NCBI GenBank assembly: GCA_026122225.1
Contig: JANEZZ010000407.1
Location: forward strand, 868,001 to 932,000
DNA from: Heloderma charlesbogerti
Lineage: Eukaryota > Chordata > Lepidosauria > Squamata > Helodermatidae
Direction of reading: 5' to 3'
Length of the DNA stretch: 64,000 bases
Positions 36,626-46,892 of the stretch are shown here, one piece after another (within the stretch, counting starts at the first letter, position 1; every line of letters starts with the position of its first letter). The notes beneath the pieces were generated by a model. The model searched no databases, was not told the DNA's origin, and saw only the letters and a list, made by a program, of their open reading frames with translations. Position numbers and translations under genes: made by a program.

Positions 36626-37634
36626 CAGAATGTGGCACAAGCAGGAAGCTGGATTGGGTTCCTGTCAGGACATGACTGCAAGTCCCTGCATTGGTGCTGA
36701 AAGATGAGCATGGAGCAAGCCATGCGCAGGCCACAAAGTTGTCATTGGCCTTTCTGCAAGAAGCCTCTGCTGCTTAAGAAAGAATGAAAGGATGAGGCAT
36801 TTCTTTGACGCACCCTCTCCGTTTAATAGTTTTGGCTGCCCCACATCTGCTCATCTCCTTTGCGTGGGCTGCCATGTCAGTTAGAGCTGCACCAGCCTCC
36901 TTTACTGAAGCGCCAGGCTAATGAGGCCAGAATAGCCACACTGAAGCTCGTGACATGCTTCTATTTTTGGTTCCCGTTCTTGTGATGGATAAGTCACTGG
37001 GTGGTGCTTTGGAAGGAAAAGAGATGCGCGCGTGTGTGTGTGTGTGTGTGTGTGTTTGTGTGTTGAGACAGTTAAGAAATTTGACCCTGCACAATGGATT
37101 TGTTGTGAATCTGAATATGGCAGCTTTAAGAGTCTGTCTCCTTTCTTCCCAGCTGCCAAGAGCAGATAGGAACACACCCACCACAAGAGTCAGCCAGAAC
37201 TCCCTGCTCTCGAGGACCAAAACCTGGAAGCCAGAAGAATCATGCTTGTTCTCACAGTCTCTTGCCATGCAGAGCAGTGTTGCGGGAGACCCTCATCTGG
37301 CACAGACACCCCAAGCAGGAGCAAGTGGGTCTTTCCTCCAGATCACTCACGGGGGGCAGGGATGAGCTGGCTGCCAGTATTCGGGGTGAAAACAGGGAAT
37401 TTGGGTTGATTGCTGCAGTTCTGTCATTGTCCAGATCTGAAAATTCCAGCAGCCAAGCTGATGAGTTGTATTGACATGAATGTGTATAAATACATCTGCC
37501 TGTCCAATCTCTGATGTCTTTTGATATTTGGGTCTTCTCTTATCAAATCATCATGCTATTTGAACCCTTTCATGTTAACCATCTCCACAGGAAGATGAAA
37601 TGAAACTTGCTTGTGACTTCTTTTTTACTTCAAA
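36626..37634 (+). other. Intergenic with (TG)n microsatellite
   Basis: A (GT)n tract at 37028-37062 following GCGCGC. No gene recognised. Confidence 0.4.
37028..37062 (+). repeat. (GT)n microsatellite
   Basis: GCGCGC followed by an uninterrupted GT run of about 12 units. Confidence 0.85.
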
Positions 37635-37830
37635 AGAGGAAACTTCTCTAAAATGAGGGAACTGATGAAAAGGAAGTTGAAAGGGGAGTCAATAGGGATA
37701 AATCTCTCCCAAATGCTTGTGAGCTACTCAGAATCAGAGTAATAGAAACTCAGCTAGAATGTGAACCGTGGGTCAAAAAAGGTACCATCAAGAGGTCACC
37801 AGCATGGTTAACGAGCAATGTCAAGGAAAG

Positions 37831-38835
37831 TTTTGGTGTTGTTTATTCATTCAGTTGCTCCCGACTCTTCATGACTTCATGGACCAGCCCACGCCAGAGC
37901 TTCCTGTCGGCTGTCGCCACCCCCAGCTCCCCCAAGGTCGAGTCCATCACCTCCAGAATATCATCCCTCCATCTTGCCCTTGATCGGCACCTCTTCCTTT
38001 TGCCTTCCACTTTCCCTAGCATCAGCATCTTCTCCAGGGTATCCTTCTCATGATGTGGCCAAAGTACTTCAGTTTTGCCTTTAATATCATTCCTTCCAGT
38101 GAGCAGCCTGGCTTTATTTCCTGGAGTATGGACTGGTTTGATCTTCTTGCAGTCCAAGGCGCTCTCAGAATTTTCCTCCAGCACCACAGTTCAAAAGCAT
38201 CTATCTTCCTTCACTCAGCCTTCCTTATGGTCCAGCTCTCACAGCCATAGGTTACTACAGGGAATAAAGGTAAAGGTAAAGGTGTCCCCAACCAGTCGTG
38301 CCCGACTCTAGGGTGTGGTGCTCATCCCCGTTTCTAAGCCGAAGAGCCAGCGCTGTCTGAAGACGCTTCCGTGGTCATGTGGCCGGTATGACTGAACACC
38401 GAGGTGCACGGAACGCTGTTACCTTTCCCGCCAAAGCGGTACCTATTTATCTACTTGCAATTTCTTGCTTTCAAACTGCTAGGTTGGCAGGAGCTGGGAC
38501 TGAAGACGGGAGCTCACTCTGTCACGCGGCACTCGGGTCTTGAACTGCTGACCTGCCGACCTTCCGGTCTGCAGTTCAGCATCTTAACCACTAAGCCACC
38601 GCGGCCCCCTACTACAGGGAATACCACTGCTTTAACTATGCAGACCTTTGTTGTCAGTGTGATGTCTCTGCTCTTAACTATTTTATCAAGATTTGTCATT
38701 GCTGTCCTCCCAAGAAGTAAATGTCTTCTAATTTCCTGGCTGCAGTCAGTGTCTGCAGTAATCTTTGCACCTAGAAATACAAAGTCTGTCACTGCCTCCA
38801 TATTTTTTCCATCTATTTTAGACTCTAATAATTAG
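37831..38835 (-). mobile_element. Older RTE (BovB-like) LINE 3' part inserted in the L3-like element
   Basis: Minus strand. Its 3' end (ATGAAGAGTCGGGAGCAACT) resembles BovB but differs at many positions from the three young copies. Readable pieces are EAVTDFVFLGAKITADTD and LEKMLMLGKVEGKRKR, both RTE C-terminal region. AGGAAAG flanks it at 37824-37830 and 38836-38842, a probable 7-bp target duplication. A SINE interrupts it at 38267-38609. Confidence 0.75.
38267..38609 (-). mobile_element. tRNA-derived SINE, Sauria type, with 14-bp target duplication
   Basis: 343 bp on the minus strand. Its head is tRNA-like, with box A TGGCTTAGTGGTTAAGATG and box B-like CAGTTCAAGACCC for RNA polymerase III. 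The 3' end reads AGAGTCGGGCACGACTGG, which mirrors the BovB terminus AGAGTCGGACACGACTGA, followed by an ACCTTT repeat tail. TACTACAGGGAATA is duplicated at 38253-38266 and 38610-38623. Sauria SINEs are known from squamates and use the BovB machinery. Family name is from recall. Confidence 0.85.
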
Positions 38836-39153
38836 AGGAAAGAAGGCTTCCTGAAGAAAATGGAAGTCTTGCCCCCAAAAGGAGAACAAAAAGGAACACA
38901 AACTTGCACAAAGGAAATGCAAGCAGACAAGGGGTGCAAGAAAGGATTTTGAGGAGCATACCACTAATAGCATCAAGGTCAACAATGAAGAATTATTTAA
39001 ATATATCAGAAACAAGAAACTAGCTAGGGAGGCAGTTGGACCGTTGGATGACAATGGAGTTAAAGGAGTACTGAAGGACAACGAGGAGATTGCAGAGAAG
39101 CAGAATGAATTTTTTCATCCGTCTTCACTGCAGAAGATATAGGACAGATACTT

Positions 39154-39633
39154 GTGCCTGAACTGATGTTTTCAGGAAGGGAGTCTGAGGAACTGAGGCA
39201 AATAGTGGTGACAAAAGATGAAGTTCTCAACCTTACTGATAAACTGAAAGTTAATAAATCACTGGGCCCAGATGGTATACACCCTAGAGGCCTTAAAGAA
39301 CTCGAATGTGAAAATGCTGATCTTCTAACAAAAATACATAGCATGTCCATAAGATCGGCATCTATCCCAGAGGACTGGAAGATGGCCAATGTAACAACAA
39401 TTGTCAAAAAGGGATCCAGGGGGGATCCAGAAAATTACAGGCCAGTTACCTTAATGTCTGTTCTGGGTAAATTGGTTGAAGGCATTATTAAAGATAAAAT
39501 TAGTAAGTATATAGAAGGACAAGACCTGCTGAAAAAGAATCAACATGGCTTTCGCAAAGGTAAGTCCTGTCTCACTAACCTTTTAGAGTTCTTTGAGAGT
39601 GTCAATAAACATGTAGACGGGGCGATCCAGTAG
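39154..39633 (+). pseudogene. L3-like CR1 RT, N-terminal half
   Basis: Encodes the fingers of the RT: DKLKVNKSLGPDGIHPRGL, IPEDWKMANVTTIVKKGS, ENYRPVTLMSVLGKLVE and NQHGFRKGKSCLTNLLEFF. A frame break near 39630 follows, after which motif A (DIVYLDFEKAFGKVPH) continues in another frame. Inactive. Confidence 0.8.
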
Positions 39634-39948
39634 ACATTGTTTACTTGGACTTCGAAAAGGCTTTTGGCAAAGTCCCTCACCAAACACTCCTGAGCAAACT
39701 TAGCAGTCATGGAATAAGAGGACAGGTCCTCTTAAGAACAGAAAGCAGAGAGGAGGAATAAATGGTACATTCTCCCAGTGGAGGGAAGTAAATAGTGGAG
39801 TCCTACAGGGATCTGTATTGGGACCAATGCTTTTCAATTTATTCATAAGTGATCTGGAATTAGGAGTGAGCAGTGAAGAGGCCCCCCTTCATGGATCACC
39901 ACCTTGTTGTGGCAAAGGGGCTTGCGTAACTCAGTGAAGCCATAAGCT

Positions 39949-40685
39949 ATGCCGTGCAGGGCCACCCAAGACGGACAGGTCATGGCAGAGAGTTCTGACA
40001 AAATGTGGTCCACTGGAGAAGGAAATGGCAACCCACTCCAGTATTCTTGCCAAGAAAACCCCATGGAACGTAACACAAGGCTAAAAGATATGACACCGGA
40101 AGATGAGCCCCTCAGGTGGGAAGGTTTCCAATATACTACTGGGGAAGAGCAAAGGGAATTTCCAAGTAGCGCCAGAAAGAGTAAAGCGGCAGGGCCAAAG
40201 CCCAAAGGACACTCAGCTGTGGATGTGTCTGGTGGTGAAAAGAAAATCCAGTGCTGTAAAGAACAATATTGTTTAGGAACCTGGAATGTAAGATCAATGA
40301 TTCAAGGTAAACTGGAGCTGGTCAAACATGAGATGACATCTTGGGAATCAGCAAACTAAAATGGACAGGCATGGGCGAATTTAATTCAGGTGACCATTAT
40401 ATCTACTACTGTGGGCAAGAATCCCTTAGAAGAAATGGAGTAGCATTCATAGTCAATAAAAGGGTGGGGAAAGCAGTACTGGGGTACAATCTCAAAAATG
40501 ATAGAATGATCTCAGTACGAATCCAAGGCAAACCATTCAACATCACAGTAATTCAAGTCTATGCCCCAACCACTGATGCCGAAGAAGCTGAGGTTGATCG
40601 GTTCTATGAAGACCTACAACACCTTCTAGAACTAACACCAAAAGAAGATGTCCTCTTCATCATGGGGATTGGAATGCTAAAGTAG
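39949..40685 (+). pseudogene. BovB endonuclease region (frameshifted)
   Basis: Two overlapping frames: 39949-40359 ends in CLGTWNVRSM (the APE-type endonuclease start) and a stop, and 40341-40685 continues with ISKLKWTGMGEFNS, VIQVYAPTTDAEEAEVD and VLFIMG. A missing base at the GDWNAKVG motif (40660-40685) ends the second frame. The later motif GSDHELLL is readable at 40937-40960. At least two frame breaks make it inactive. Confidence 0.85.
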
Positions 40686-41352
40686 GAAGTCAAGAAATCA
40701 CCGGGATAACAGGCAAGCATGGCCTTGGTGTACAAAATGAAGCAGGACAAAAGCTAATCGGGTTTTGCCAAGAGAACATGCTGATCATAGCAAACACTCT
40801 TTTCCAAGAGCACAAGAGGCGACTCTACACATGGACGTCACCAGATGGTCAGTATCAAAATCAGATTGATTATGTACTTTGTAGCCAAAGATAGAGAAGC
40901 TCTATACAGTCAGTAAAAACAAGACCTGGAGCTGACTGTGGCTCAGATCATGAGCTGCTTCTTGCAAAATTTCGGCTTCAATTGAAGAACGTAGGGAAAA
41001 CCACTAAACCATTCGGTATGACCTAAATCGTATCCCTTATGAATATACAGTGGAGGTGAGGAATAGATTTAAGGGATTAGACCTGATACAGAGTGCCTGA
41101 GGAACTATGGACGGAGGTCCGTAACATTGTTCAGGAGGCAGCAACTCAATCTATCCCAAAGAAAAAGAAAGGCAAGAAAGCCAAGTGGCTGTCTGAGGAG
41201 GCTTTACAAGTAGCTGAGGAAAGAAGGGAAGCGAAAAGCAAGGGAGAAAGGGGAAGATATACCCAACTGAATGCAGAGTTCCAGAGAATAGCAAGGAGAG
41301 ACAAAAGGCTTTCTTAAATGAACAATGCAAAGAAATCAAGGAAAACAATAGA

Positions 41353-43060
41353 ATGGGAAAGACTAGAGATCTTTTCAAGAAAATTGGAGATCTCAAGGGA
41401 ACGTTTTGTGCAAAGACGGGCATGATAAAGGACAAAGAAGGCAGGGACCTAGCAAAAGCAGATGAGATTAAGAAGAGGTGGAAAGAATACACAGAAGAAC
41501 TACACAGGGAAGATCTGAATGTCCCTGATAGCCATGAGAGTGCGGTCACTGAACTTAAGCTGGACATCCTAGAGAGTGAAGTCAAGTGGGCCTTACGAGG
41601 CATTACTAACAACAAAGCTAGCGGAGATGACAGTATTCCAGCTGAGCTATTTAAAATCCTAAAAGATGATGCTGTTAAAGTGCTGCACTCAATATGCCAA
41701 CAAATTTGGAACACTCAACAGTGGCCACAAGACTGGAAAAGGTCAGTTTACATTCCAATTCCAAAGAAGGGCAATGCCAAAGAGTGTTCAAACTACCATA
41801 CAATTGCGCTCATTTCACGTGCCAACAAGGTTATGCTCAAAATCCTACAAGCTAGGCTTCAGCAGCATGTGAACAGAGAACTACCGGAAGTACAAGCTGG
41901 GTTTCGAAGAGGCAGAGGAACTAGAGATCAATTCGTCCAACATTCGCTGGATCATGGAGAAAGCAAGAGAATTCCAGAAAAACATCTATTTCTGCTTCAT
42001 TGACTACGCCAACGCCTTTGGTTGTGTGGATCACAACAAACTGTGTGAAATTCTTAAAGAGATGGGAGTACCAGACCACCTTACCTGTCTCCTGAGAAAC
42101 CTGTATGAAGGTCAAGAAGCAACAGTAAGAACCGGACATGGAACAACCGATTGGTTCAAAATTGGGAAAGGAGTACGACAAGGTTGTATATTGTCGCCCT
42201 GCTTATTTAATTTATATGCAGAGTACATCATGAGAAACGCCAGGTTGGACGAATCACAGGTCGGAATTAAGATTGCCGGGAGAATTATCAACAACTTCAG
42301 ATACGCAGACGATACCACCCTAATGGCAGAAAGCGAAGAGGATCTAAAGAGACTCTTGTTGAGGATGAAAGTGGAGAGTGCAAAAGCTGGTTTGAAACTC
42401 AACATTAAAAAAATGAAGATCATGGCATCTGGCCCCATCACTTCCTGGCATATTGAAGGGGAAGAAATGGAAGCAGTGACAGATTTTACTTTCTTGGGCT
42501 TCAAGATCACCGCAGACGGTGACTGTAGCCATGCAATTAAAAGGCACTTGCTCCTTGGGAGGAAAGCTATGGCAAACCTAGACAGCATAGTAAGAAGCAG
42601 AGACATCACCTTGCTGACAAAGGTCCGTCTAATCAAAGCTATGGTTTTCCCAGTAGTAATGTATGGCTGTGAGAGCTGGACTAGGAGGAAGGCTGAGCGC
42701 TGAAAAATTGATGCTTTCAAACTGTGGTGATGGAGAAGACTCTTACGAGTCCCCTGGACTGCAAGGAGGTCGAATCAGTCCATCCTAAAGGAAATCAACC
42801 CTGAGTGCTCATTGGAAGGACAGATAATGAAGGTGAAGCTCAAATATTTTGGCCACCTAATGCGAAGAGAAAACTCCCTGGAAAAGACCCTGATGCTGGG
42901 AAAGACTGAAGGCAAAAGGAGAAGGGGACGGCAGAGGATGAGATGGCTGGATAGCATCACTGATGCAATGAATATGAACTTGAGCACGCTCCGGGAGAGA
43001 GCGCAGGACAGGAAGGCCTGGCATGCTGTGGTCCATGCGGTTACAAAGAGTCGGACATGA
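41353..43060 (+). pseudogene. BovB reverse transcriptase (copy 3, broken)
   Basis: Readable in pieces: 41093-41317 (linker), 41353-42003 (fingers), 41954-42703 (palm with FIDYANAFGCVDH, KGVRQGCILSP and YADDTT at 42302-42313) and 42812-43060 (tail). The Lys after the motif A Tyr-Ala is Asn here. A frame break occurs near 41310 and a stop near 42703. Otherwise very close to copies 1 and 2. Confidence 0.85.
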
Positions 43061-43260
43061 CTTAACAACTGAACAACAAAAATTGAAGAGGCCAAGTTTG
43101 TGGATGACACCAAATTATTTAGGGTGGTTAAAACAAAAAAGGATTGTGAAGAACTCCAAAAGGACCTCTCCAAACTCAGAGAATGGGCATCCAAATGCCA
43201 AATGAGGTTCATTTTAAGCAAGTGTAAAATGATGCACATTGAAGGAAAAACATCCCAAAC

Positions 43261-43908
43261 ATGCATACACTGATGGGATCTGAGCTAGCAGTGCCTGACC
43301 AAGAAAAAGATCTTGGGGTTGTGGTGGACAGCTCGATGAAAATGTCAACCGAGTGTGAGGTTGCTGTAAAAAAGGCAAACTCCATGTTCGGCATAATTAG
43401 AAAAGGAACTGAGAATAAAACTGCCAATATCATACTGCCCCTATACAAATCGATGGTGTTGCCACACTTGGAATACTGTGTACAGTTCTGGTCACCACAC
43501 CTAAAGAAAGATACTGTAGAGCTGGAAAAGGTGCAGAAAAGGGCAACTAAAATGATCAAGGGGCTGGAGCATCTCCCCTATGAGAGAAGATTACAACAGC
43601 TGGGATTGTTTAACTTGGAAAAAAGGAAGGTAAGGGGAGACATGATAGAGGTGTACAGAATTATGCATGGTGTGGAGAATGTGAAGAGGGAGACATTTTT
43701 CTCCCTCTCTCATAATACTAGAACCCAAAGGGGTCCTCGCATGAAGCTGATTGGTGGGAGATTCAGGATAGATAAAAGGAAGTACATCACACAGCGCATG
43801 GTTAAACTATGGTATTTGCCACCACAGGAGGTAGTGACGGCCAGCAATTTGGATGGCTTTAAAAGGGGGCTGGACAAATTCCTGGAGAAAGCTATCCATG
43901 GCTACTAG
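43261..43908 (+). pseudogene. L3-like CR1 RT, C-terminal half
   Basis: 215 codons open: [73 protein letters not shown] and a C-terminal FRIDKRKYI...KLWYLPPQEVV. This is the thumb and tail of a CR1-clade RT. It starts downstream of the displaced FVDD motif at about 43097-43108. Part of the split host element. Confidence 0.85.
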
Positions 43909-44118
43909 TCTTGATGGCTATGTGCTACCTCCAGTACCAGAGGTAGTGTGCCTCTGTACACCAGTTGCTGGGGAACATGGTCGGGAGAGTGCTGTTGTGC
44001 TCATGTCCTGCTTGTGGATTTCCTGTCGACAGCTGGTCAGCCACTGTGTGAACAGAATGAATGCTGGACTGGATGGACCCTTGGTCTGATCCAGTAGGCG
44101 CTTCTTATGTTCTTATGA

Positions 44119-44611
44119 TCATAGGCTGGGGAGTATCACCTTAAGAAATAGGCTCAAGCTTCATGGCAAATCTGCCCTAAACCTCCCACCTATCAGCTTC
44201 ATTAGATGTGGCCCCTCTTATCGGAGGGGGAGAAAAACTGCTCCCTCCCTCTTTCCCCACACCTCTCTCAGCTCTCCCCTTACTCCCATGTTTCCCTAAG
44301 CAAAAAGCCCAAAACCATTGTGACCTTTCCTGCTATGGGAATTGCTCCAGCCCACTGATAATTTTGGCTGCCTTTTTCTTGCTCCGCAATATTCTTTGTG
44401 AGATGAGGCAACCAGAACAGGTTCATCCTGATAGGATTTAGACTCCCTTTTTCAGGCACATTTTATCTACAGTTCTCACCTGTTAACCTCCTTTTCCACT
44501 CCTGCATACAGACACCCACCCCGGGCCTTCCCCGCCCACCGTTCCTTGGACGATAATGGAGGCACCAGCAAAAGCTCACGGGAAAGGAAGTCTCTGAACT
44601 GTGCTCCGACT
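44119..44611 (+). other. Intergenic, degraded CR1-like bits
   Basis: 44330-44405 resembles minus-strand CR1 (CCCACTGATAATTTTGGCTG). Otherwise nothing recognised. Confidence 0.35.
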
Positions 44612-46345
44612 CATAGAATCATAGAATCATAGAATCATAGAACAGTAGGGTTGGAAGGGGCCTACAAGGTCTTCTCTTTTCCAGGCTAAACATGCCCAGT
44701 TCTTTCAGTCTCTCTTCATAGGGCTTTGTTTCCAGTCCCCTGATCATCTTTGTTACCCTCCTCTGAACCCTCTCCAGCTTGTCTGCATCCTCCTTAAAGT
44801 GTGGTGCCCAGAACTGGACACAGTACTCCAGATGAGGCCTAACCAGTGGAGAGGGGAACTAGTCCTTCCCGGGATTTGGAAGTGATGCTTCTATGAATGC
44901 AGCCCAAAAGAGCATTGGCCTTTTTTGCAGCCACATCACATTGTTGGCTCATATTCAGCTTGTGATCGACAACAATTCCAAGATCCTTCTCGCTTGTAGT
45001 GTGGTTGAGCCACGTATCCCCCATCTTGTAACTGTGCATTTGGTTTCTTTGTCCTAGGGGCAGAACGTGGCATTTATCCCTATTAAATGTCATTCTGTTG
45101 CTTTCAGCCCAGTGCTCCAGTCTACCAAGAATTTTGTTTCTGTCTTCCAAAGTATTAGCTATCCCGCCCAATTTTGTGTCATCTGCAGATTTGATCAGCA
45201 TTCCCTGCACCTCCTCCTCCAAGTTATCAATAAAAATATTGATGAGCACTGGGCCCAGGACTGAGCCCTGCGGTACCAAACTCATTACCTCTCCCCAGTT
45301 TGAGAAGATCCCATTGATAAGCACTCTTTGAGTCCGATTCTGTAGCCAACTGTGGATACACCGGATCGTTGTTTCATCTAGCCCACTTTGAGCTAGTTTG
45401 TTTATCAGGATATCATAGGGCACTTTGTCGAAAGCTTTGCTGAAGTCGAGGTATATGATGTCTATAGCGTTCCCACGGTCCACAAGGGAGGTTACTTGAT
45501 CCAAAAATGAGATCAGATTTGTCTGGCAGGATTTGTTCTTGACAAATCCATGTTGGCTTCGAGTAATCACGGCATTGTTGTCAAGGTGCTTCCAGATGGA
45601 TTGCTTTATCATCTGCTCCAGAATTTTCCCAGGGATTGATGTCAGACTGACCCGTCTGTAGTTCCCAGGTTCCTCCTTTTTACCCTTTTTGAAGATAGGG
45701 ACATTAGCCCTCCTCCAGTCAGCTGGCACTTCACCATTCCTCCATGATCGCTCAAAGATAATGGACAGTGGTTCTGAGATTTCTTCTGCCAGTTCCTTTA
45801 TTACTCTAGGATACAGTTCATCTGGCCCTGGAGATTTGAACTCATTCAAAGTCATTAGGTGTTCCTTGACCATATGCCTATCGATCTCCAGCTGCAATCC
45901 TGGCCCTTCAGCCTGCACTTTGCCTTTGCCAGGGGGGTCATAGACCCTCTTTTGGGAGAAGACTGAGCCAAAGTAGGAATTGAGCACCTCTGCCTTTTCT
46001 TTGTCCTCTGTTATCGTTTTGCCATCCTTATTTAATAGCTGAACCACCATTTCTTTCCTCTACCTTTTACTATGCACGTAGCTGAAGAAAGCCTTTTTGT
46101 TGCTTTTAGCACCCCTCAGCTCGTTCTCAGCTTTAGCCTTCCTGATGCCATCCCTGCAATTCTGTGCTACCTGCCTGTACTCTTGCTTTGTCGCTTGTCC
46201 TTCCTTCCACTTCCTATATGTGTCCTTTTTTGTTTTCAGCTCAGTAGTCTGGGTGGGTGAGTTGGCCCTCAAGATTTCCTTAACATGTTCTGTGAACCCT
46301 AGGCTGGCATGTGGTAATGACCTCAGTTGGCTGCTCAATCTCTCT
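44612..46345 (-). mobile_element. CR1 LINE copy A (minus strand)
   Basis: The 3' end lies at 44612-44643 as four CATAGAAT-type octamers. Most of the 3' UTR is deleted (jump after CTACAAGG near 44668). ORF2 continues to about 46345, where a (CT)n tract begins, so the 5' part is missing. Located just upstream of the LRRC15 candidate promoter. Confidence 0.92.
44839..46050 (-). pseudogene. CR1 reverse transcriptase, 403 codons
   Basis: Long open frame covering most of the RT: FKSPGPDELYPRVIKELAEE, VPIFKKGKKEEPGNYR, NQHGFV-type SQHGFVKNKSCQTNLISFLD, IIYLDFSKAFDKVPYD (motif A), VPQGSVLGPVLINIFIDNLE (motif B) and IKSADDTKLGG (motif C). Motif C has Ser where CR1 has Phe or Tyr before ADD. The frame ends early at VPLSTG because of a short deletion. 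A stop near 46056 separates it from the upstream linker (46060-46345). Inactive. Confidence 0.88.
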
Positions 46346-46640
46346 CTGTCTTTCTCTCTCTGTCTCTCTCCCCCCCCCCTTTTTCTCATACATATTGAGG
46401 TCTTGAGCTGGTCGGGTGGGAGACGGTTTCATGCCTCACTGCTGTGTTCCCATCCATATGGCCTTTGAGAAGTCAAGCCCAAAGATGGAGTGCCAGCAAG
46501 GGGTGGGATTTAGGGCAGCCCCCGGCAGCATTCCCCTCCATGACACCACCCCCAAGACATATTCTCCCCACCCCACCCTCTCTCTTTCTCTGTTCCAGGA
46601 ATGTGATTTCACTAACCTGTGACTCTTCCCCTTTGCTGAT
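46346..46640 (+). other. Intergenic with (CT)n tract
   Basis: CT-rich run at 46345-46382. Upstream flank of the LRRC15 candidate promoter; no repeat is recognised in 46390-46640. Confidence 0.4.
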
Positions 46641-46642
46641 TC

Positions 46643-46664
46643 ATTGGTTTGGGTGGTTTAAATA
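46643..46664 (+). promoter_or_regulatory. LRRC15: Candidate LRRC15 core promoter (inverted CCAAT and TATA-like)
   Basis: ATTGG (inverted CCAAT) at 46643-46647 and TTTAAATA at 46657-46664, followed about 30 bp later by a GC-rich stretch that ends in a perfect splice donor. The CCAAT box is unusually close to the TATA-like box. Assignment to LRRC15 rests on position and orientation only. Confidence 0.4.
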
Positions 46665-46689
46665 CAGGGAGGAGAACGCGAGAACAAAA

Positions 46690-46793
46690 CGCGCGGCCCC
46701 AGCGCTGGACTCCCGACAAGCCACGCAGAGGCTCCTTCTCCGCATCTGCCTGCGGAACTAGCAGCCTCCCCGCTGCCGTCTCTCCCACGGCTG
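46690..46793 (+). other. LRRC15: Candidate non-coding exon 1 of LRRC15
   Basis: GC-rich segment ending CCACGGCTG|GTAAGT. It has no useful ATG. Mammalian LRRC15 has a 5' non-coding exon several kb upstream of the coding exon, and the 9.3 kb from here to the acceptor at 56107 fits that design. The 5' border is guessed from the TATA-like box. Confidence 0.45.
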
Positions 46794-46859
46794 GTAAGTC
46801 TCCTCTTCATCCATAATATTGCTGCTGCTACTATTCAGGTTTTCCACCTCAACCAGCTC

Positions 46860-46892
46860 CGGGGGCGGGGCGGGGCGGGGCGGGGCGGGGGG
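46860..46892 (+). repeat. GGGGC tandem repeat (G-quadruplex prone)
   Basis: Six or so units of GGGGC in a row, about 70 bp after the candidate donor, in first-intron position. Confidence 0.8.

Larger units (their letters stand above)
39884..43083 (+). mobile_element. BovB LINE copy 3, near full length, 10-bp target duplication
   Basis: 3200 bp, close to the usual BovB length. TGAAGAGGCC stands at 39874-39883 and again at 43084-43093, a clean target duplication. The 5' end carries CACCACCTTGTTGTGGC and ATGGCAACCCACTCCAGTAT, the second familiar from ruminant BovB. Endonuclease pieces, RT and 3' end follow in order. It splits the L3-like element in front of its catalytic motif. It is the only copy here with the endonuclease region in the forward direction. 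Confidence 0.93.
37635..44118 (+). mobile_element. CR1-clade (L3-like) LINE, split by two later insertions
   Basis: Host element of a nested block, present in three pieces: 37635-37830, 38836-39883 and 43094-44118. They add up to about 2.3 kb and follow each other in RT order. The left border is approximate. The 3' end reads TTGGTCTGATCCAGTAGGC, then CTTCTTATGTTCTTATG. The RT palm is cut just before its DD motif (LFISDLELGVSSEEA | KFVDDTKLF). The element is old and frame-broken. Confidence 0.85.

Noticed and set aside
38267..38609. A tRNA gene
   Set aside because: Box A and box B-like sequences are present, but the cloverleaf is not kept, the unit is flanked by target duplications and it ends in a LINE-like tail; it is a SINE.
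46860..46892. A pathogenic-type GGGGCC expansion
   Set aside because: The unit is GGGGC, it is short, and nothing indicates expansion.
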